DNA from: Isochrysis galbana
Taxonomy: Eukaryota > Haptophyta > Isochrysidales > Isochrysidaceae
Assembly: GCA_018136815.1 (NCBI GenBank)
Contig: CM030936.1
Coordinates: 1,843,694-1,907,693, forward strand
Reading direction: 5' to 3'
DNA: 64,000 nucleotides
The notes beneath the pieces were generated by a model. It was given only the letters and a program-made list of their open reading frames with translations, was not told where the DNA came from and ran no database searches. Both the position numbers and the translations under genes were made by a program. Positions 12,697 to 23,169 of the stretch are shown here, piece by piece (position 1 is the stretch's first letter; every line of letters begins with the position of its first letter).

Positions 12697-13480
12697 GCGT
12701 CTGGAGGTGTGGCGGAAGTCCCGCGCGAGGTCACTCCACACACAGAAAAAGAAAAAGGAAAAGAACAAAAGGAATGGCGGGGGGGGGGCACGGCCGCCCT
12801 CGGGACTACTCGCCTACTCTACAATTCATTGCATGTTTAATCTCTACTCGATACTCGAAACTCTATTGGAGTACCAGTTAAAGTGTGCTGGCTAGCCCAG
12901 CACTAGAGTAGTATGAATACTATGAATACACACGTTGCATAGAGATGCCTGTTCTTGCGTGTGGGTCGGTTCCGCGGGGGGGGGGGGGGGGGGGGGGGGG
13001 CGGCGTGACCGAGCCACGAGCTGGCCGGGGGGGAGGGGAAAGAGAGGAGAGACGGAGAGGAGAGAGGAGAGAGAGAGGGGAGAGACGAGAGAGAGGAAGG
13101 AGAGAAGAGAGAGGAGAGGAGAGGGAGGGAGGGAGCCGGGGACGAGGCGGCGCGCTGTACCGCAGGTGAGAGACATCACGCATGGCGAGGGACAGGAGCA
13201 GAGGAGGGATTCGGTGGGGAAGGGAGGAAGGGGGCTGCGGAGAGAGCGGAGAGAGCACAGATGGTCACGACGAGGGAGCAGGAGTCAAATGCTGAGGCCA
13301 GCGCAGCTGGAGAGCGCTGTGTGCTTCCTACGCTCAGCCGAGAGGGAGCGGCGACAGCGGGATTGGGTGTCCACAGGCGGCGCGTGGGCAAGTGGCCACA
13401 CGGCAGGGCCCGCGCTCATTGCCCACTCCCCATAGTGTGACCCGTGCCCCTTTCTCCACTTGCAGCTTGGCCTCCGTCTG
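12697..13480. promoter_or_regulatory. Divergent intergenic region with 25-G run and GA-rich tract
   Basis: Separates the minus-strand TIM-barrel gene from the plus-strand PanB-PanC gene, so both promoters should lie here. It contains a 25-base G homopolymer (12976-13000) and about 110 bases of GA-rich purine sequence (13020-13130). No TATA-like box was recognised with confidence. Confidence 0.45.
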
Positions 13481-16159
13481 ATGGCGCCATTCGTGGCGGT
13501 GCTGCGACGGACAGCTGGCGGAATGGGCGTCAAGGTGGCGCGCACGCTTGCGAGCGACCTCTTCTTGCGTGACGCTAGCCCAAAGTGCCTCAGCACGTAC
13601 ATGGGCCTGTGGCCGCGCCACATCACGCAGTACCTCTGCTATGGCAGCTCATCTCTTGTGCAGCGCCGCCGCCTCTCCCTGGTGACGGCATCCGTCAGCT
13701 CGCTCGACGAGGAACCTGAAGTGAAGCCCTATGGAGACTCAAAAAGTGACAGCGCACTGGCTATGCAAGTAATAGGCACGCAGGAGGTGGAGCTGCCCGC
13801 GGCGGCCAAGCCCATCCCGCTCAAGAAGATGAGCTTGCACGCGCTTCATCGAAAGTACTTGCGCCGTGAGCCACTTTCGATGATCACTGCGTACGACTAC
13901 CCGAGCGCTCGGCTCGCCGACGGCTCGGGCGCCGACATGCTACTTGTCGGAGACTCGCTAGGCATGGTCGTGCTCGGACAAAAGGACACAACTGAAGTCA
14001 CCGTCTCGCAGATGGTGCATCACTGCCAAGCAGCGGCCCGGGGAACAAGCCGCGCGCTTCTCGTGGCGGACCTACCGTTTGGCTCTTACTTGACTGAGGA
14101 AATGGCTGCACTCAACGGCGTTCGCCTCATCAAGGAGGGGCGTGCCGATGCCGTCAAGCTCGAAGGGGGAAAGCAGGTCTTGAAGCAGGTGCGTGGCGTA
14201 CGATCCACCCTGCGGACGCACACCCGGCAGCTAGCATGGGGATGCCGGGAGTCATTGGCGCAGGTCGCGCCTTAAACACCCCGTCCTTCGATCCTGCGAC
14301 GCCACCTGGGCCATCTCACCTGCAGCCTTGATGCATCACGTCTTGCCCCCTGGCGACACTGCATTAGGTCCGTGCACTCATCGACGCTGGCGTGGCTGTC
14401 ATGGGGCACGTTGGCTTCACGCCCCAGTCGCACTCACAGCTTGGCGGCTACCGGGTTCAGGGCCGCACGGCTAAGCAAGCGCGCCGCCTTCTCGATGACT
14501 CTCGCGCTCTGGCAGAAGCCGGCTGTTTCGCGCTTGTCCTTGAGATGGTCCCCGCCCCTGTAGCTGCACTCATCACGCACGAGATCGGCATTCCTACCAT
14601 TGGCATCGGCGCGGGCGGCGGCACGTCCGGCCAGGTGCAGGTGTTTCATGATTTACTTGGTCTATATGACAAGGTCGTGCCGCGCTTTTCGCGTCAATTT
14701 GCCGAGCTCGAGGCACCAATGCGTGAGGCTCTCACCTCATATTGTGATGCAGTCAAGAACCGGACATTCCCTGCACCGAAGCACTGCTTCGGTATGGCCC
14801 CCGCGGAAGTAGAGCGGCTCGAGGCTGAATTTGGCCATGCACTCGGCGATGGAGGCGGCAACAGCGGCGAAATCACCCGAGACACGTCGAAGGTGGCGGA
14901 GTCGCGCCGCGTCTCGGCAGCGGGTGGCGGCGGCAGTGGCATCTTCAACGAGGGAGGCAACTGTCCCGGCGGCTCGGAAGGTCTCATCGTGGTGCATTCG
15001 ATCGAGGAATGGCGGGCGCTTTCGCGGAGCCCTCGCTTGAGCGGTTCCGTGTCGCTGGGCCTTGTGCCCACAATGGGCGCTTTGCACGACGGCCACATGG
15101 CGCTCGTCCAGCGAGCTAAATCCGAGGCGGACATTGTCGTCACGTCCATCTTCGTGAACCCGACGCAATTTGGGAAGGGGGAAGACTTCGACAAGTACCC
15201 TAGGACGTGGGAGGTGAAGCCGGCCCTTCTGAGCTTCGTGCTCAAGTCGGAGAACAAATCGCTTTGCAGTGCCACCGCTTGGTCCGCTGCAGCGCTCAGA
15301 TGAGCCACCATTCCCCCCCCCTCCCCCGTAACGCGGTTAGGACGACGTTTCCAAGTTGCGCGCCGCTGGTGTCGACATCCTCTTCGCCCCGTCGCCCTCT
15401 GAAATGTATCCCCGCGGCCCCTCCGCACCGGCTGTCTTTGTAGACTTTGATGGATTCCAGGGAGCCGCCGAGGCCGTCCGCCGTCCCGGGCACTTCCGCG
15501 GGGTCGCCACGGTGGTTTCCAAACTGCTCAATATTGTCAAACCAACTGACGTCTACTTCGGGCAGAAGGGTGAGAAGGGCCCATAGTGGGGCAGTATCGC
15601 AGCCTTCCTATGCAACATGAGGCCTTTCACCGGCGTCGGATGGCCTCGCCTCCCGCTCAGCCGCGTGCTAGCGTCCCCATCCAATTCACAGAATGGCACC
15701 TATGACGTGTTCCCTGTACTGCCCCCCTCCACCTCTCCAGACGGCCTCCAGTGTGTGCTTGTCAAACGCCTCGTGAGCGACCTCAATTTCGACACGCGCG
15801 TCGTAGTCCACCCAACGATTCGCGAGCCCGATGGTCTCGCCATGTCGTCTCGCAATCGCTACCTCACTGCCGAGGAGCGTGACTCCGCGCCGGCAGTCTA
15901 TGCCGCCCTCGAAGCCGTTGCCGCCGCCCACAAATCTGGCGAGCGCAACGTGGACGAATTGCGTCGTGCTGCGAGAGTGGTGGTGAGCGCACAGCCGAAG
16001 ATGCAGCTCGAGTATATCTCCCTTGCGGACGCGGCAACGGGCCGCGAAGTGGACGAGGCCGGCCGGCCTTCGATTCCGAAAGGGATCGAGCTAATGGCAT
16101 CGATCGCGGTGCGGCTTGGAACCACTCGCCTGATCGACAATATCATCTTGACCCCATGA
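13481..16159 (+). CDS. panB-panC: Bifunctional ketopantoate hydroxymethyltransferase / pantothenate synthetase (PanB-PanC fusion)
   Basis: Two steps of vitamin B5 synthesis in one protein. Exons 13481-14188, 14368-15213, 15341-15569 and 15741-16159 give 733 aa; all introns are GT-AG. An Arg-rich N-terminus of about 100 aa looks like an organelle presequence. The PanB half (about residues 120-410) shows [45 protein letters not shown] and [16 protein letters not shown]. After a Gly/Ser-rich linker the PanC half shows [15 protein letters not shown] (HIGH-type ATP motif), [39 protein letters not shown] and [13 protein letters not shown]. The exon joins were set by PanC homology: YPRTWE to [10 protein letters not shown], and GQK to DGLQC with a codon split after its first base. 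Both enzymes look complete. In E. coli these are separate genes. Confidence 0.93.
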
Positions 16160-16806
16160 TTTGAGGCGGCGAAATTCAGGCCACTAGGATCCGATTCTAG
16201 AGCCGGGTCGACCACCCCATTGTGGCCGTTGAGGCGGCCTCACACCTTCCAACGATATGAGAAGTTGGTTGAACAACGTTTCGCATCTCACCATCAACTC
16301 CTCGTCCCCGTTGGCAACATCCGCTATACCGCTATGTATTCACATCGCCGAATCATGTTGTTACCTAGGATTTCGCCCCCCTTCCCAACACCACGCTTGT
16401 TGGTGTTTGCACGCGAACCTGAGTCCATCTGCTTATCAAATTGAGAGGCGGCGCACATACTCGTGGTGCCCAGGGCCTGTTTTCATCGTGCCGGTTGACG
16501 GCTTGCGCGTTTACGCTTGCCTCTTTTGTGTCCTTGCCTTTGTCCATGCACCCATCCGCTGCACCCCTTCTCCAATTTGCATGTCCACCTGTTTCTGTTT
16601 CGCTGCTTGGCTCCCATCACGCTCATGTTGGGCGGACCCGTGGCGGTCTTCTTGAGCCTTGTATTGATTGTTGTTGCAGACCCTTCAATGTCACGTGTTT
16701 ACGGAACGTCCCGTACGCCGTCGTCGTGTCCTACGGTGCGGGCCATGTGCCAGCTGTGCGCAGTCCCATATTTCTACCACAGGGTGTCCTGTGTCGTTCG
16801 GTTCGA

Positions 16807-16828
16807 GAACTAAGTTTGTACTTAGTTC
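16807..16828. repeat. Palindrome cap GAACTAAGT...ACTTAGTTC
   Basis: Perfect 9-base arms around a 4-base loop, followed by a GC-rich G-run/C-run hairpin to about 16860. The same arms recur at 52198-52219 and, in shorter form, at 17650-17669. Confidence 0.85.
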
Positions 16829-17062
16829 AGCGTGGGGGGGGGCGCCCCCCCCCCCCTCAGGCTCCAATTCCCCTTCGGGGGGCTTGTTGGTCATCCCCCT
16901 GCTCTGCCATTTGGCATGAGCTGGGCATTCATAAACACCACGTAAACCCCTGGTGGGCGCGGATTGCGAGCCGCCGCACTCCCACGCCCGCGCTGGGCCT
17001 TCCTGCGAGCTGAGCTCTCCCCCCATCCCTGGCCGCCAGGCATACAATAACATTAATAACAA

Positions 17063-17170
17063 CCTACTTTTATAAGTGGGGGTCAATGGGGGCCTCGCGC
17101 CCCCCTCTCTCCATCGCGGACACCCCCGGGTGGGCCCGTACAATCAACCTCAGCCCCTGCCCTTGTCGCA
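17063..17170 (-). repeat. Family-B repeat fragment
   Basis: CCTACTT/AAGTGGG arms (one mismatch), then GGGTCAATGGGGGCC and the GCGGACACCCCCGGGTGGGC block that matches 11555-11665 in reverse complement. Confidence 0.7.
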
Positions 17171-17224
17171 TTCGTGAATCGACACTCGTTAGGCTTATCC
17201 TCGTCGCTCGGTATTTATCGTTAT

Positions 17225-17394
17225 AATTCGCTGCTTTCTCTCGTCCTCGGTCAAAAGCTTCGCTTGGACGCATGGGATCTTGGGTTGTGGAGCGTCCTCT
17301 CTCTTTCCCTCGAAGAGAAGGGAAGTTTCCCCACCTTTCTTCCTCCTAGGCCTCGCCCAAGCCGCGGTGGTTGCCTCATGGGCACCACCGCGAT
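17225..17394. repeat. Short dispersed repeat, second copy near 26735-26850
   Basis: The strings TCTCGAAGAGAGGGGAAG-like, TTGTGGAGCG, CTCGGTCAAAA and GGATC occur in the same order at 26735-26850 on the opposite strand, with point differences. Bases 17350-17394 are the hairpin also found inverted at 5715-5758. Confidence 0.65.
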
Positions 17395-17400
17395 AGAGAT

Positions 17401-17645
17401 ACGAAGCTTCGAGTTCGTGTCGCGATAGTCGACGCAGAAGCGAACGGATCCGTCCTTCTTGCCGACGAGGACAACCCGCGAAGCCCACGGCGAATTGGAC
17501 TTGCGAATGATGCCCGCCGCCTCCATCTCGGCGACGTACTATGTCGACGATGGCACGGCTCTCGTCGCCCATCTTGGACGGAGCGTGCCGGTGGGCTGTA
17601 GCACCGGGGAGGAGAGGCAGCTCGACCTCCATCACGTGCGTGTGC
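17401..17645 (-). pseudogene. Ty3/gypsy reverse-transcriptase relic
   Basis: The minus strand encodes VMEVELPLLPG..AHRHAPSKMG, then after a frameshift near 17530 [19 protein letters not shown] and [20 protein letters not shown]. It corresponds to about residues 1015-1100 of the intact polyprotein at 27156-33491. It stops exactly where the hairpin repeat at 17350-17394 begins, and its other edge abuts the palindrome cap at 17650-17669. Confidence 0.85.
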
Positions 17646-18280
17646 CCACAACTAAGTTTATACTTAGTTCGCCCATGGGGGTCTTCGTGCGTGGGTTAGG
17701 TTAATTTTTCGGGCCCATGTTTCACGTGTTCACGTGCCGGTTGGGGCGTGTTACAGTGGGTGTTCTTCTCCAACTCACGTGTTATGTCTGATACCGTGAT
17801 GCGGTCGAGTTGCGTTTTGTATTTTGTCGTTGATTGTGTATTCGTCCGCTAGCGGGTATTCCATGTATTTTGGGCCTTTTAGCCCGTTTTCCCATCTAGC
17901 GGGAACGGGAGGATCCGTTGTGGGGGAGGAACTACGAAACCACCCGTCCTCCTGGCTCCTGGTATGCTTTATTTATGGCTTGCCAGGAGCAGACTGCCCT
18001 ACTGACCCACTCTCTCACTCACAGGCTCGCCCTATTCGCCCGCCCTAGCCTGTCGAGGCCAGCCCATTGCTCCAATCCCCCCTCCCCCCCTTGTCGAGAG
18101 GCAGGCAGGTGCAGAGTGGGGACCCCTGAGGCTCAGGAGCGCTGGCGAGGGAGAGGCAGGGGAGGCCAGGGCCCAGCCCCAGCCTCCTTTGCCCCCTGAG
18201 CTGGCCTCCAGGAGCTTCCAGGGGTCGTTAGTTAGAGGGCAGCTGCAGGGCAGCTGCAGGCCTGTTGCAGGCGCGCCATC
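17640..18280 (-). repeat. Palindrome-capped repeat (family C), interrupted inverted copy
   Basis: AACTAAGT (17650-17657) and ACTTAGTT (17662-17669) arms are followed by CGCCCATGGG. Bases 17900-18280 match 51840-52130 in reverse complement (CTTGCCAGGAGCA, CGCCCGCCCTAGCCTGTCG, GCGAGGGAGAGGCAGG blocks). Roughly 17690-17890 is extra sequence absent from the other copy. Confidence 0.7.
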
Positions 18281-19360
18281 GCGCGTGCCGCAGGAGATGG
18301 GAGAGAGAGAGCGCGGAGAAGGGGGTGGGCGCTCCGCCCACCGAAAAATTGGAAATTGGTAAGTCCTGCGCTTGGGTGACAATGGGCCGTTGTACGTCCT
18401 CCTCCTCCTTGTGCCTTGTACTTTGGAAACTGAAATTCTACCGCTTTTCCAAGACGGATAAGATGTTCCTGACCCCGGAGGCGGAAGCGATGTTGCAAAA
18501 AGCCGCGCTCAAGGAGACGTGAACGCTCCACACCCTCCTTTTGGCGGGAGGGCGAGGGGAGCCGGGGCAAAAAATTAAAAGTCTCTCTGGGTCCCATGGG
18601 GGGGGGGGGGGGAGCGAAAAAAAACGAACTTGAGGCCTCAGTCTCTAGGGTAGCACATCCCGCAACGAAAACAAGCGTTAGCCACCTCCCGACCCTGGGA
18701 AGACCAACCGACCGAGGTCTAAAACGCCCAAGGTCAGACGAGAACTCCCGCGCGAATCAGGCCACCCACTTTCACGAAACGTACCCGCGAGCCCCCTAGC
18801 CGCACATAGGACATTTGAGACATCAATTGTAGGACATGAAGAACGACGATCAAACAGGCTTGCCCCAAACCATAGCCTAATCCGGGTCCGAGGTAGTTGG
18901 TGCCGTGTCCGCTCTAGGTGGTAGCCCTGAATCTTCAGATTTTGTGTGTGAGTAATTTAGAAGGAAGAAGCTGGCCGTGGCCGCCATACTAAATTGCAGA
19001 AGGGGACAAGCTGATGAGTCGTCGAATGCATCGCTATCGTAGACCCATAGCGTAAAACGTGCTCCCGGATCGCTGGCTTGCCCTGTAGATCGGTCCTGCA
19101 CGAGTCCTGCACCACTTGCGTGCCATAGCGGTACGGTTGTCATGTATGAACGGTTCGTCAGAAGGCAGTCAAATGGTCATGTGCCCTATCAAGACGCGAA
19201 GGAGGGTGCCTTGAAAGTCCTCACGATGGCTGACGTCAGCCAAATGATGGCAGAATTCACTGCTTTGACGAGCGTGACTGATTGTCAAGGAACTTTTGTT
19301 GTTGCCGTCTTGTGACGTCTAGACGAAACATGCAAGGGGACGATGCGTGACTATCAAGAC

Positions 19361-20902
19361 CTACAAGCCTCGTTTTGCCATGTGGTCCTCGCCAAGCTTC
19401 CACAATACCACAAAGAGGCTGGACTGTATGCCGTTGACAAGAAGGCGCGTCTTAAGCCCTCGACCCATCAAGCCAGCAATCCCATCCTTGGCGATGATTG
19501 CTGCAGCTGCCGCCGTGTACGTCAGCGACGTGGGAGAGGTCTGGCGTGTTGTTTTCAAGACACGGAGCGAGTTGGAGATGCAATCTGGGGGGGGGGGGGG
19601 GGGGGGCGCAAAAAGAGGTCACGAAGGCGCCAGCTACTCCACGGGGAACAAGGCAACGCATCCCAGACGCATCCCAATCGCCCAAATCATTATGGAGAAA
19701 GCAATAGTGACTTCCGGCATCTGCCATGCTAGGAGACCACCTCAAAGGGGTAGGTGGAGGGTAAATGCTCGCCTGAGACAGTAGTAGAACAAAATCCAAT
19801 TGCTGCACGATGGGCGAGCTTGACCGCAAGAGATGCCCCGTCGGGTGAAGGGAATTCTCGACTTAGATAGTTGAAGGTGAGCCAGAACGGGTACCCACCC
19901 ACGAAGCTTGCCGCCATGTTGGCCAAAGCTCCCTCGTACAGTATCCAAAGTCCTCCGGCATTGACCTATGTGATGGCAAGGGGGAAGAGGCTGCTGACAC
20001 CTGACGCTGCTGGGCCGTGGCAGAAGAGGATTGGAATTCTGGAATCGACCAGGATGCATATCAATAATCCAATGCCACCAGGAGAAGGACGCTCGGCCGC
20101 TGCGCTGCGAGTGCAGCTACGAGTGTAAACCAATGGAGCACATAAAATGCTTTACGCGAAATGTTATGTGGACGTGAGGCCTCACCTTGGCGACCAGCTG
20201 CTTGTAAGCAGCGCGGCCCTCTACTTGGAGGGTCGTCTTGAGCGTGTCAAGCGGCGTGATGGCAAGGCGCCAAGCGGCAGCCGCCGCGCTGGCGCATGCC
20301 GTGCGCTCGCCGAGAGTAAGTGGCGAGGCCGCAAGGAGAGCTAGAACCCCAGTGTTGGCAGCAGTGTCTCCAAACCTCGAGATGGGTGATTGGACGATGG
20401 CAAACGGTAGACCCTGATACAGCCGGCCGAGGCCACCCTGGGCCCAGAGGGTGCGCAGTGCGTCCATGGTCGACGTGCCGTGCCGATACTGGTAATTCAT
20501 TGTCGTGCGCAACCACATGAGTGTGAGGACCTGAGCCACTCCCGCGAGAGCACCGGAGAGGCCTCCGCCGAGAGCGCGCCGGGCCGCCTTAGCGAGGACT
20601 TCGCTAAAGGCGAGAACCTCAGTATTCGGAGGCGGCTGGTGCGGTCCAACCAGCGCGTTGCGCAAGTAGATTGCCGCGCTCAGGCAGGCGAGCACAGCAG
20701 CAGCACGCGGCACGCGGCGCGTGAGCAGCGTCCGCCCGGCCTCCTCCTCCTTCTCGTAGCGCTGAGCGAGAGAGAGGCGCGTGCTGTTCTTCTGGTCGGC
20801 GAGGAGGAGCGGTGCCCTCGCACCGCCCACCGCGCGCCGTGGGGGCGCTGCCCCCGCCGTCGCGCACAGCAGAGCGGCGAGGCAGAGCGAGGCGGCGCGC
20901 AT
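19361..20902 (-). CDS. Mitochondrial-carrier-type transporter, probably plastid-targeted
   Basis: Membrane transporter of the SLC25 fold; substrate unknown. Exons 20902-20186, 19965-19773 and 19584-19361 give 377 aa. The start at 20902 gives a signal peptide (MRAASLCLAALLCATAGA) followed by a basic stretch with APPRRAVGG, as in bipartite plastid leaders. Carrier-like repeats follow: GLSGALAGVAQVLTLMWLR, LYQGLPFAIVQSPISRFGD, AWRLAITPLDTLKTTLQV, then LYEGALANMAASFVGGYPFW, CISNSLRVLKTTRQTS and GIAGLMGRGLKTRLLVN. Intron 1 is GT-AG, phase 0. Intron 2 begins GC (CAG/GCGAGC) and ends in about 20 C residues then AG; joining with one carried base gives VS-D-CISNS, restoring the family motif. The sequence is diverged from classical carriers (no perfect PxDxxRxR), so it may be a plastid-envelope branch. 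Confidence 0.82.
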
Positions 20903-21333
20903 GGCGATGGCGCCGTCCGTCGCAACAGCGACGAAAGGGATGGGAAGGGGTCATCAGAGGAGAAAGAAAGTATAAAGCCGGAGAATGAATAAGAGGAAAG
21001 AATCGAGAAGGAAGGGCAAGGGGAAGAAGGGGGCTCGTCTCTCCTCGTCTTTTATATCTTCTCCTCCTCCCTCTCTTCTTCTTCTTCCCGTGGTGGGTGA
21101 GGATCAAGTTCTCACTCAGCTCTTCCATTCAAGGGACCCCAACGATTCTTTTGGTGAGTAGTGGGAGTATCCCGTGCTGAAAATAGAGCTCTATATTTGT
21201 CTATGGTATTCATACTCTAGAGTAGGAGAATCGAGAGGCCCGTCGTGTGGAGAGGCGCTCGGCGAGGCGCCTGCGCTGGCGCTCCTCGACGAGGGGAGGT
21301 GGAGCTCGGAGACGTACGGCCGCGCTCGGGCGG
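20903..21333. promoter_or_regulatory. Divergent upstream region
   Basis: Lies between the minus-strand carrier gene and the plus-strand LOTUS-like gene, about 430 bases. It contains a CT-rich tract near 21030-21090. No specific element recognised. Confidence 0.35.
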
Positions 21334-21891
21334 ATGCTCAGGCTGCTGACGCAACGTCGCCTGGCACCAGGCGCCTGGATCCGGACTAGCCATCTCGCCC
21401 CGGGCCCGCCCTCCACACCCGCGCAGAAATTGCAGCAACGCATCAACAGACAGATTGAGGAGGCACGCGACCCGGTCACAGGCAGACAAACTGCCATCTT
21501 CCAGCCAACAGAAGAGCAAGCGCCTGGACTGCGAGCTCTGCTTATTGGCGTGCTACAGGATGCGGGCTCAGACGGTGTGCCGCTCTCGAGGTTTTGGCAA
21601 CGATACCGAAAGCTCTACGCCAATTACGAGCACCCGCAATATGTCAAGTCCAGACCCCTTGAAGGTTCGAAGAACAGGACAAGCCAGGCGGATCGAAAAT
21701 TCTCCCCGGGTCCCCAAAAGCCTGACAAGACCATTGTTTTGCTCCTTCGATCGTATGGCGCGACGCTGCAGTCACTTCTAGCATCTCTCCCACATGTTGA
21801 CTTTCGGCGAGGTGGTAGGGAAGGTGTGGTTGTGGCTTTGAAACCGGAGTTTTTGCAGATGTTGAAAGAGGACGGTACACAGAGTACATAA
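21334..21891 (+). CDS. Small protein with OST-HTH/LOTUS-like domain
   Basis: A 185-aa single-exon protein. The ATG at 21334 is preferred because it opens an Arg-rich, acid-free presequence (MLRLLTQRRLAPGAWIRTSH) suggesting mitochondrial import. Residues about 60-175 look like a winged-helix LOTUS domain: GLRALLIGVLQDAGSDGVPL, SRFWQRYRKLY, then after a basic insert YGATLQSLLASLPHVDF and a final beta strand GVVVALKP. LOTUS domains bind RNA or protein partners; that role is inferred from pattern only. The basic loop (SKNRTSQADRK) between the two halves is unusual. Moderately confident that the gene is real, less so on the family. Confidence 0.55.
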   Translation: MLRLLTQRRLAPGAWIRTSHLAPGPPSTPAQKLQQRINRQIEEARDPVTGRQTAIFQPTEEQAPGLRALLIGVLQDAGSDGVPLSRFWQRYRKLYANYEHPQYVKSRPLEGSKNRTSQADRKFSPGPQKPDKTIVLLLRSYGATLQSLLASLPHVDFRRGGREGVVVALKPEFLQMLKEDGTQST

Positions 21892-22311
21892 GGCAAAGAC
21901 AGCACGGACTTATTGTTTGAAGTATGCCGTAGGCTTGGAGCAGGGTGGTGGAACTGGGGCGAATTTTCCACGGACGATGGGACGCAAAGTGTTGCATACC
22001 AACAATTTTACAGTGCACAGAGCAACAATTTAACGGTATTGCATCGTGAGCGCACCTTTCAGGGTCTCGACACGTATCATGGGCATTAGATTAAGCACGT
22101 ACGATGTGGCAGCATGGGAGCGTAGTGATATGTGTGGGTGGGGAAGGGGAGGCTGGGGCTTGGAGGCGCGGGCGAAGGTAGTGAGCGAGGCAGCTCACGT
22201 CAGTGAGCGCCATGCGCGCGTTGCGCGTTGTACCGATTACACGGTGGGGTACCGCAATCATCCCCAAAATATACGGTCGGCTGTATGCTGCAGTCACGGC
22301 AGGAATCGGCA

Positions 22312-22440
22312 ACTAACTTTACCGTCAGCTGCCATGGAGCGCGCCGGCGCGCCGCCCCTCTCCTTCGGGCCCGCCTCCAAGGGCGCCCCCCGTCCCAACT
22401 GAGCAGTCTCGCAGTCTCTGGCGAAGCCCAACCCTGACAT
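22312..22440 (+). repeat. Palindrome-capped repeat, MERAGAP copy
   Basis: CGGCAACTAACTTTACCGTC, then TGCCATGGAGCGCGCCGGCG, close to the 6087-6125 copy. The encoded peptide MERAGAPPLSFGPASK parallels MERAAAPHLSFGSPAAG there. Confidence 0.6.
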
Positions 22441-22809
22441 CGCCACACCTTGGGCCCCTACACAGCGCACAAGGAGAGGAGCCGCAACCGCAAGGCAGGC
22501 TTGGGGTTAGTTAGGGGAAAGAGTTTACGGGTTAGAGCGTGGCTTCACGGTTGAGTCCAAAACCAAAAGCCAAGGGCGAGGCGTGAAAATTAATAGCAGT
22601 TTTTTTCTACCTACACCTATACGCTCCTACGCTAGCGCTAGCCAGAGCGCCCCTCCCTCCACACTCAGACAGCCCCAATAGTTTTAGTATAGGTTATTAC
22701 TATATAAATTAACCATGGACATTTCATGGCTCAACTTGAGTCTGCCCCATATTCATCATATTCTACGGAAGATGACCTTGGCCGCGATGGGCCAGTGCGA
22801 ACGAGTCAG

Positions 22810-22972
22810 GCGAGCCTGCCAGGGAGGGTTTGGGTCACCTGTGCATCATGGCCCTGGCATGCCATAGCCTATGGAAGGGGGGTGGGTGGTTCCTCGCCCA
22901 CAGCAGGGGAGGAGTGGAAAGAGGGGGCGGGCCGTGCCCCCCCATGGGTCAACCAAGTGTGTAAACTTAGTT
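22810..22972 (+). repeat. Palindrome-capped repeat (family C)
   Basis: The blocks GTGGTTCCTCGCCCACAGC, AGGGGAGGAGTGGA and GTGCCCCCCCATGGG match 52125-52195. It ends with AACCAAGT (22951-22958) and ACTTAGTT (22965-22972), arms with one mismatch. Confidence 0.75.
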
Positions 22973-23169
22973 CCGCACACGCATACAAGTTGCCACAGGG
23001 GGCCACTAAGCACGTAGGGCACACTCATAGTATCACGTCCAATTCAAACACGAAACACGGGGGTTACGTGGAGACTCACATGAACGAACAAGAAGAGAAG
23101 GGGGAGTCCCCGTCCTCATCCCACTGTAAGTTCTAGGGTGTGCAGCACGCAAACCACCCGTGACAAAGT

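Larger units (their letters stand above)
16160..19360. other. Repeat-rich stretch without a host gene
   Basis: Contains two palindrome caps (16807-16828, 17650-17669), a family-B fragment (17063-17170), a gypsy RT relic (17401-17645) and an inverted copy of the 51830-52219 repeat (about 17890-18280). A 15-G run is at 18598-18612. A minus-strand frame at 18877-19143 (88 aa) shows no family and is not called. Confidence 0.6.
21892..23169. other. Spacer with two palindrome-capped repeats
   Basis: A repeat with MERAGAPPLSF coding text begins near 22312; another (22810-22972) ends in a palindrome. No host gene recognised. Confidence 0.5.

Noticed and set aside
18877-19143. An 88-codon minus-strand frame downstream of the carrier gene
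   Set aside because: No family resemblance and no splice connection to the carrier, whose stop at 19361 is well supported.
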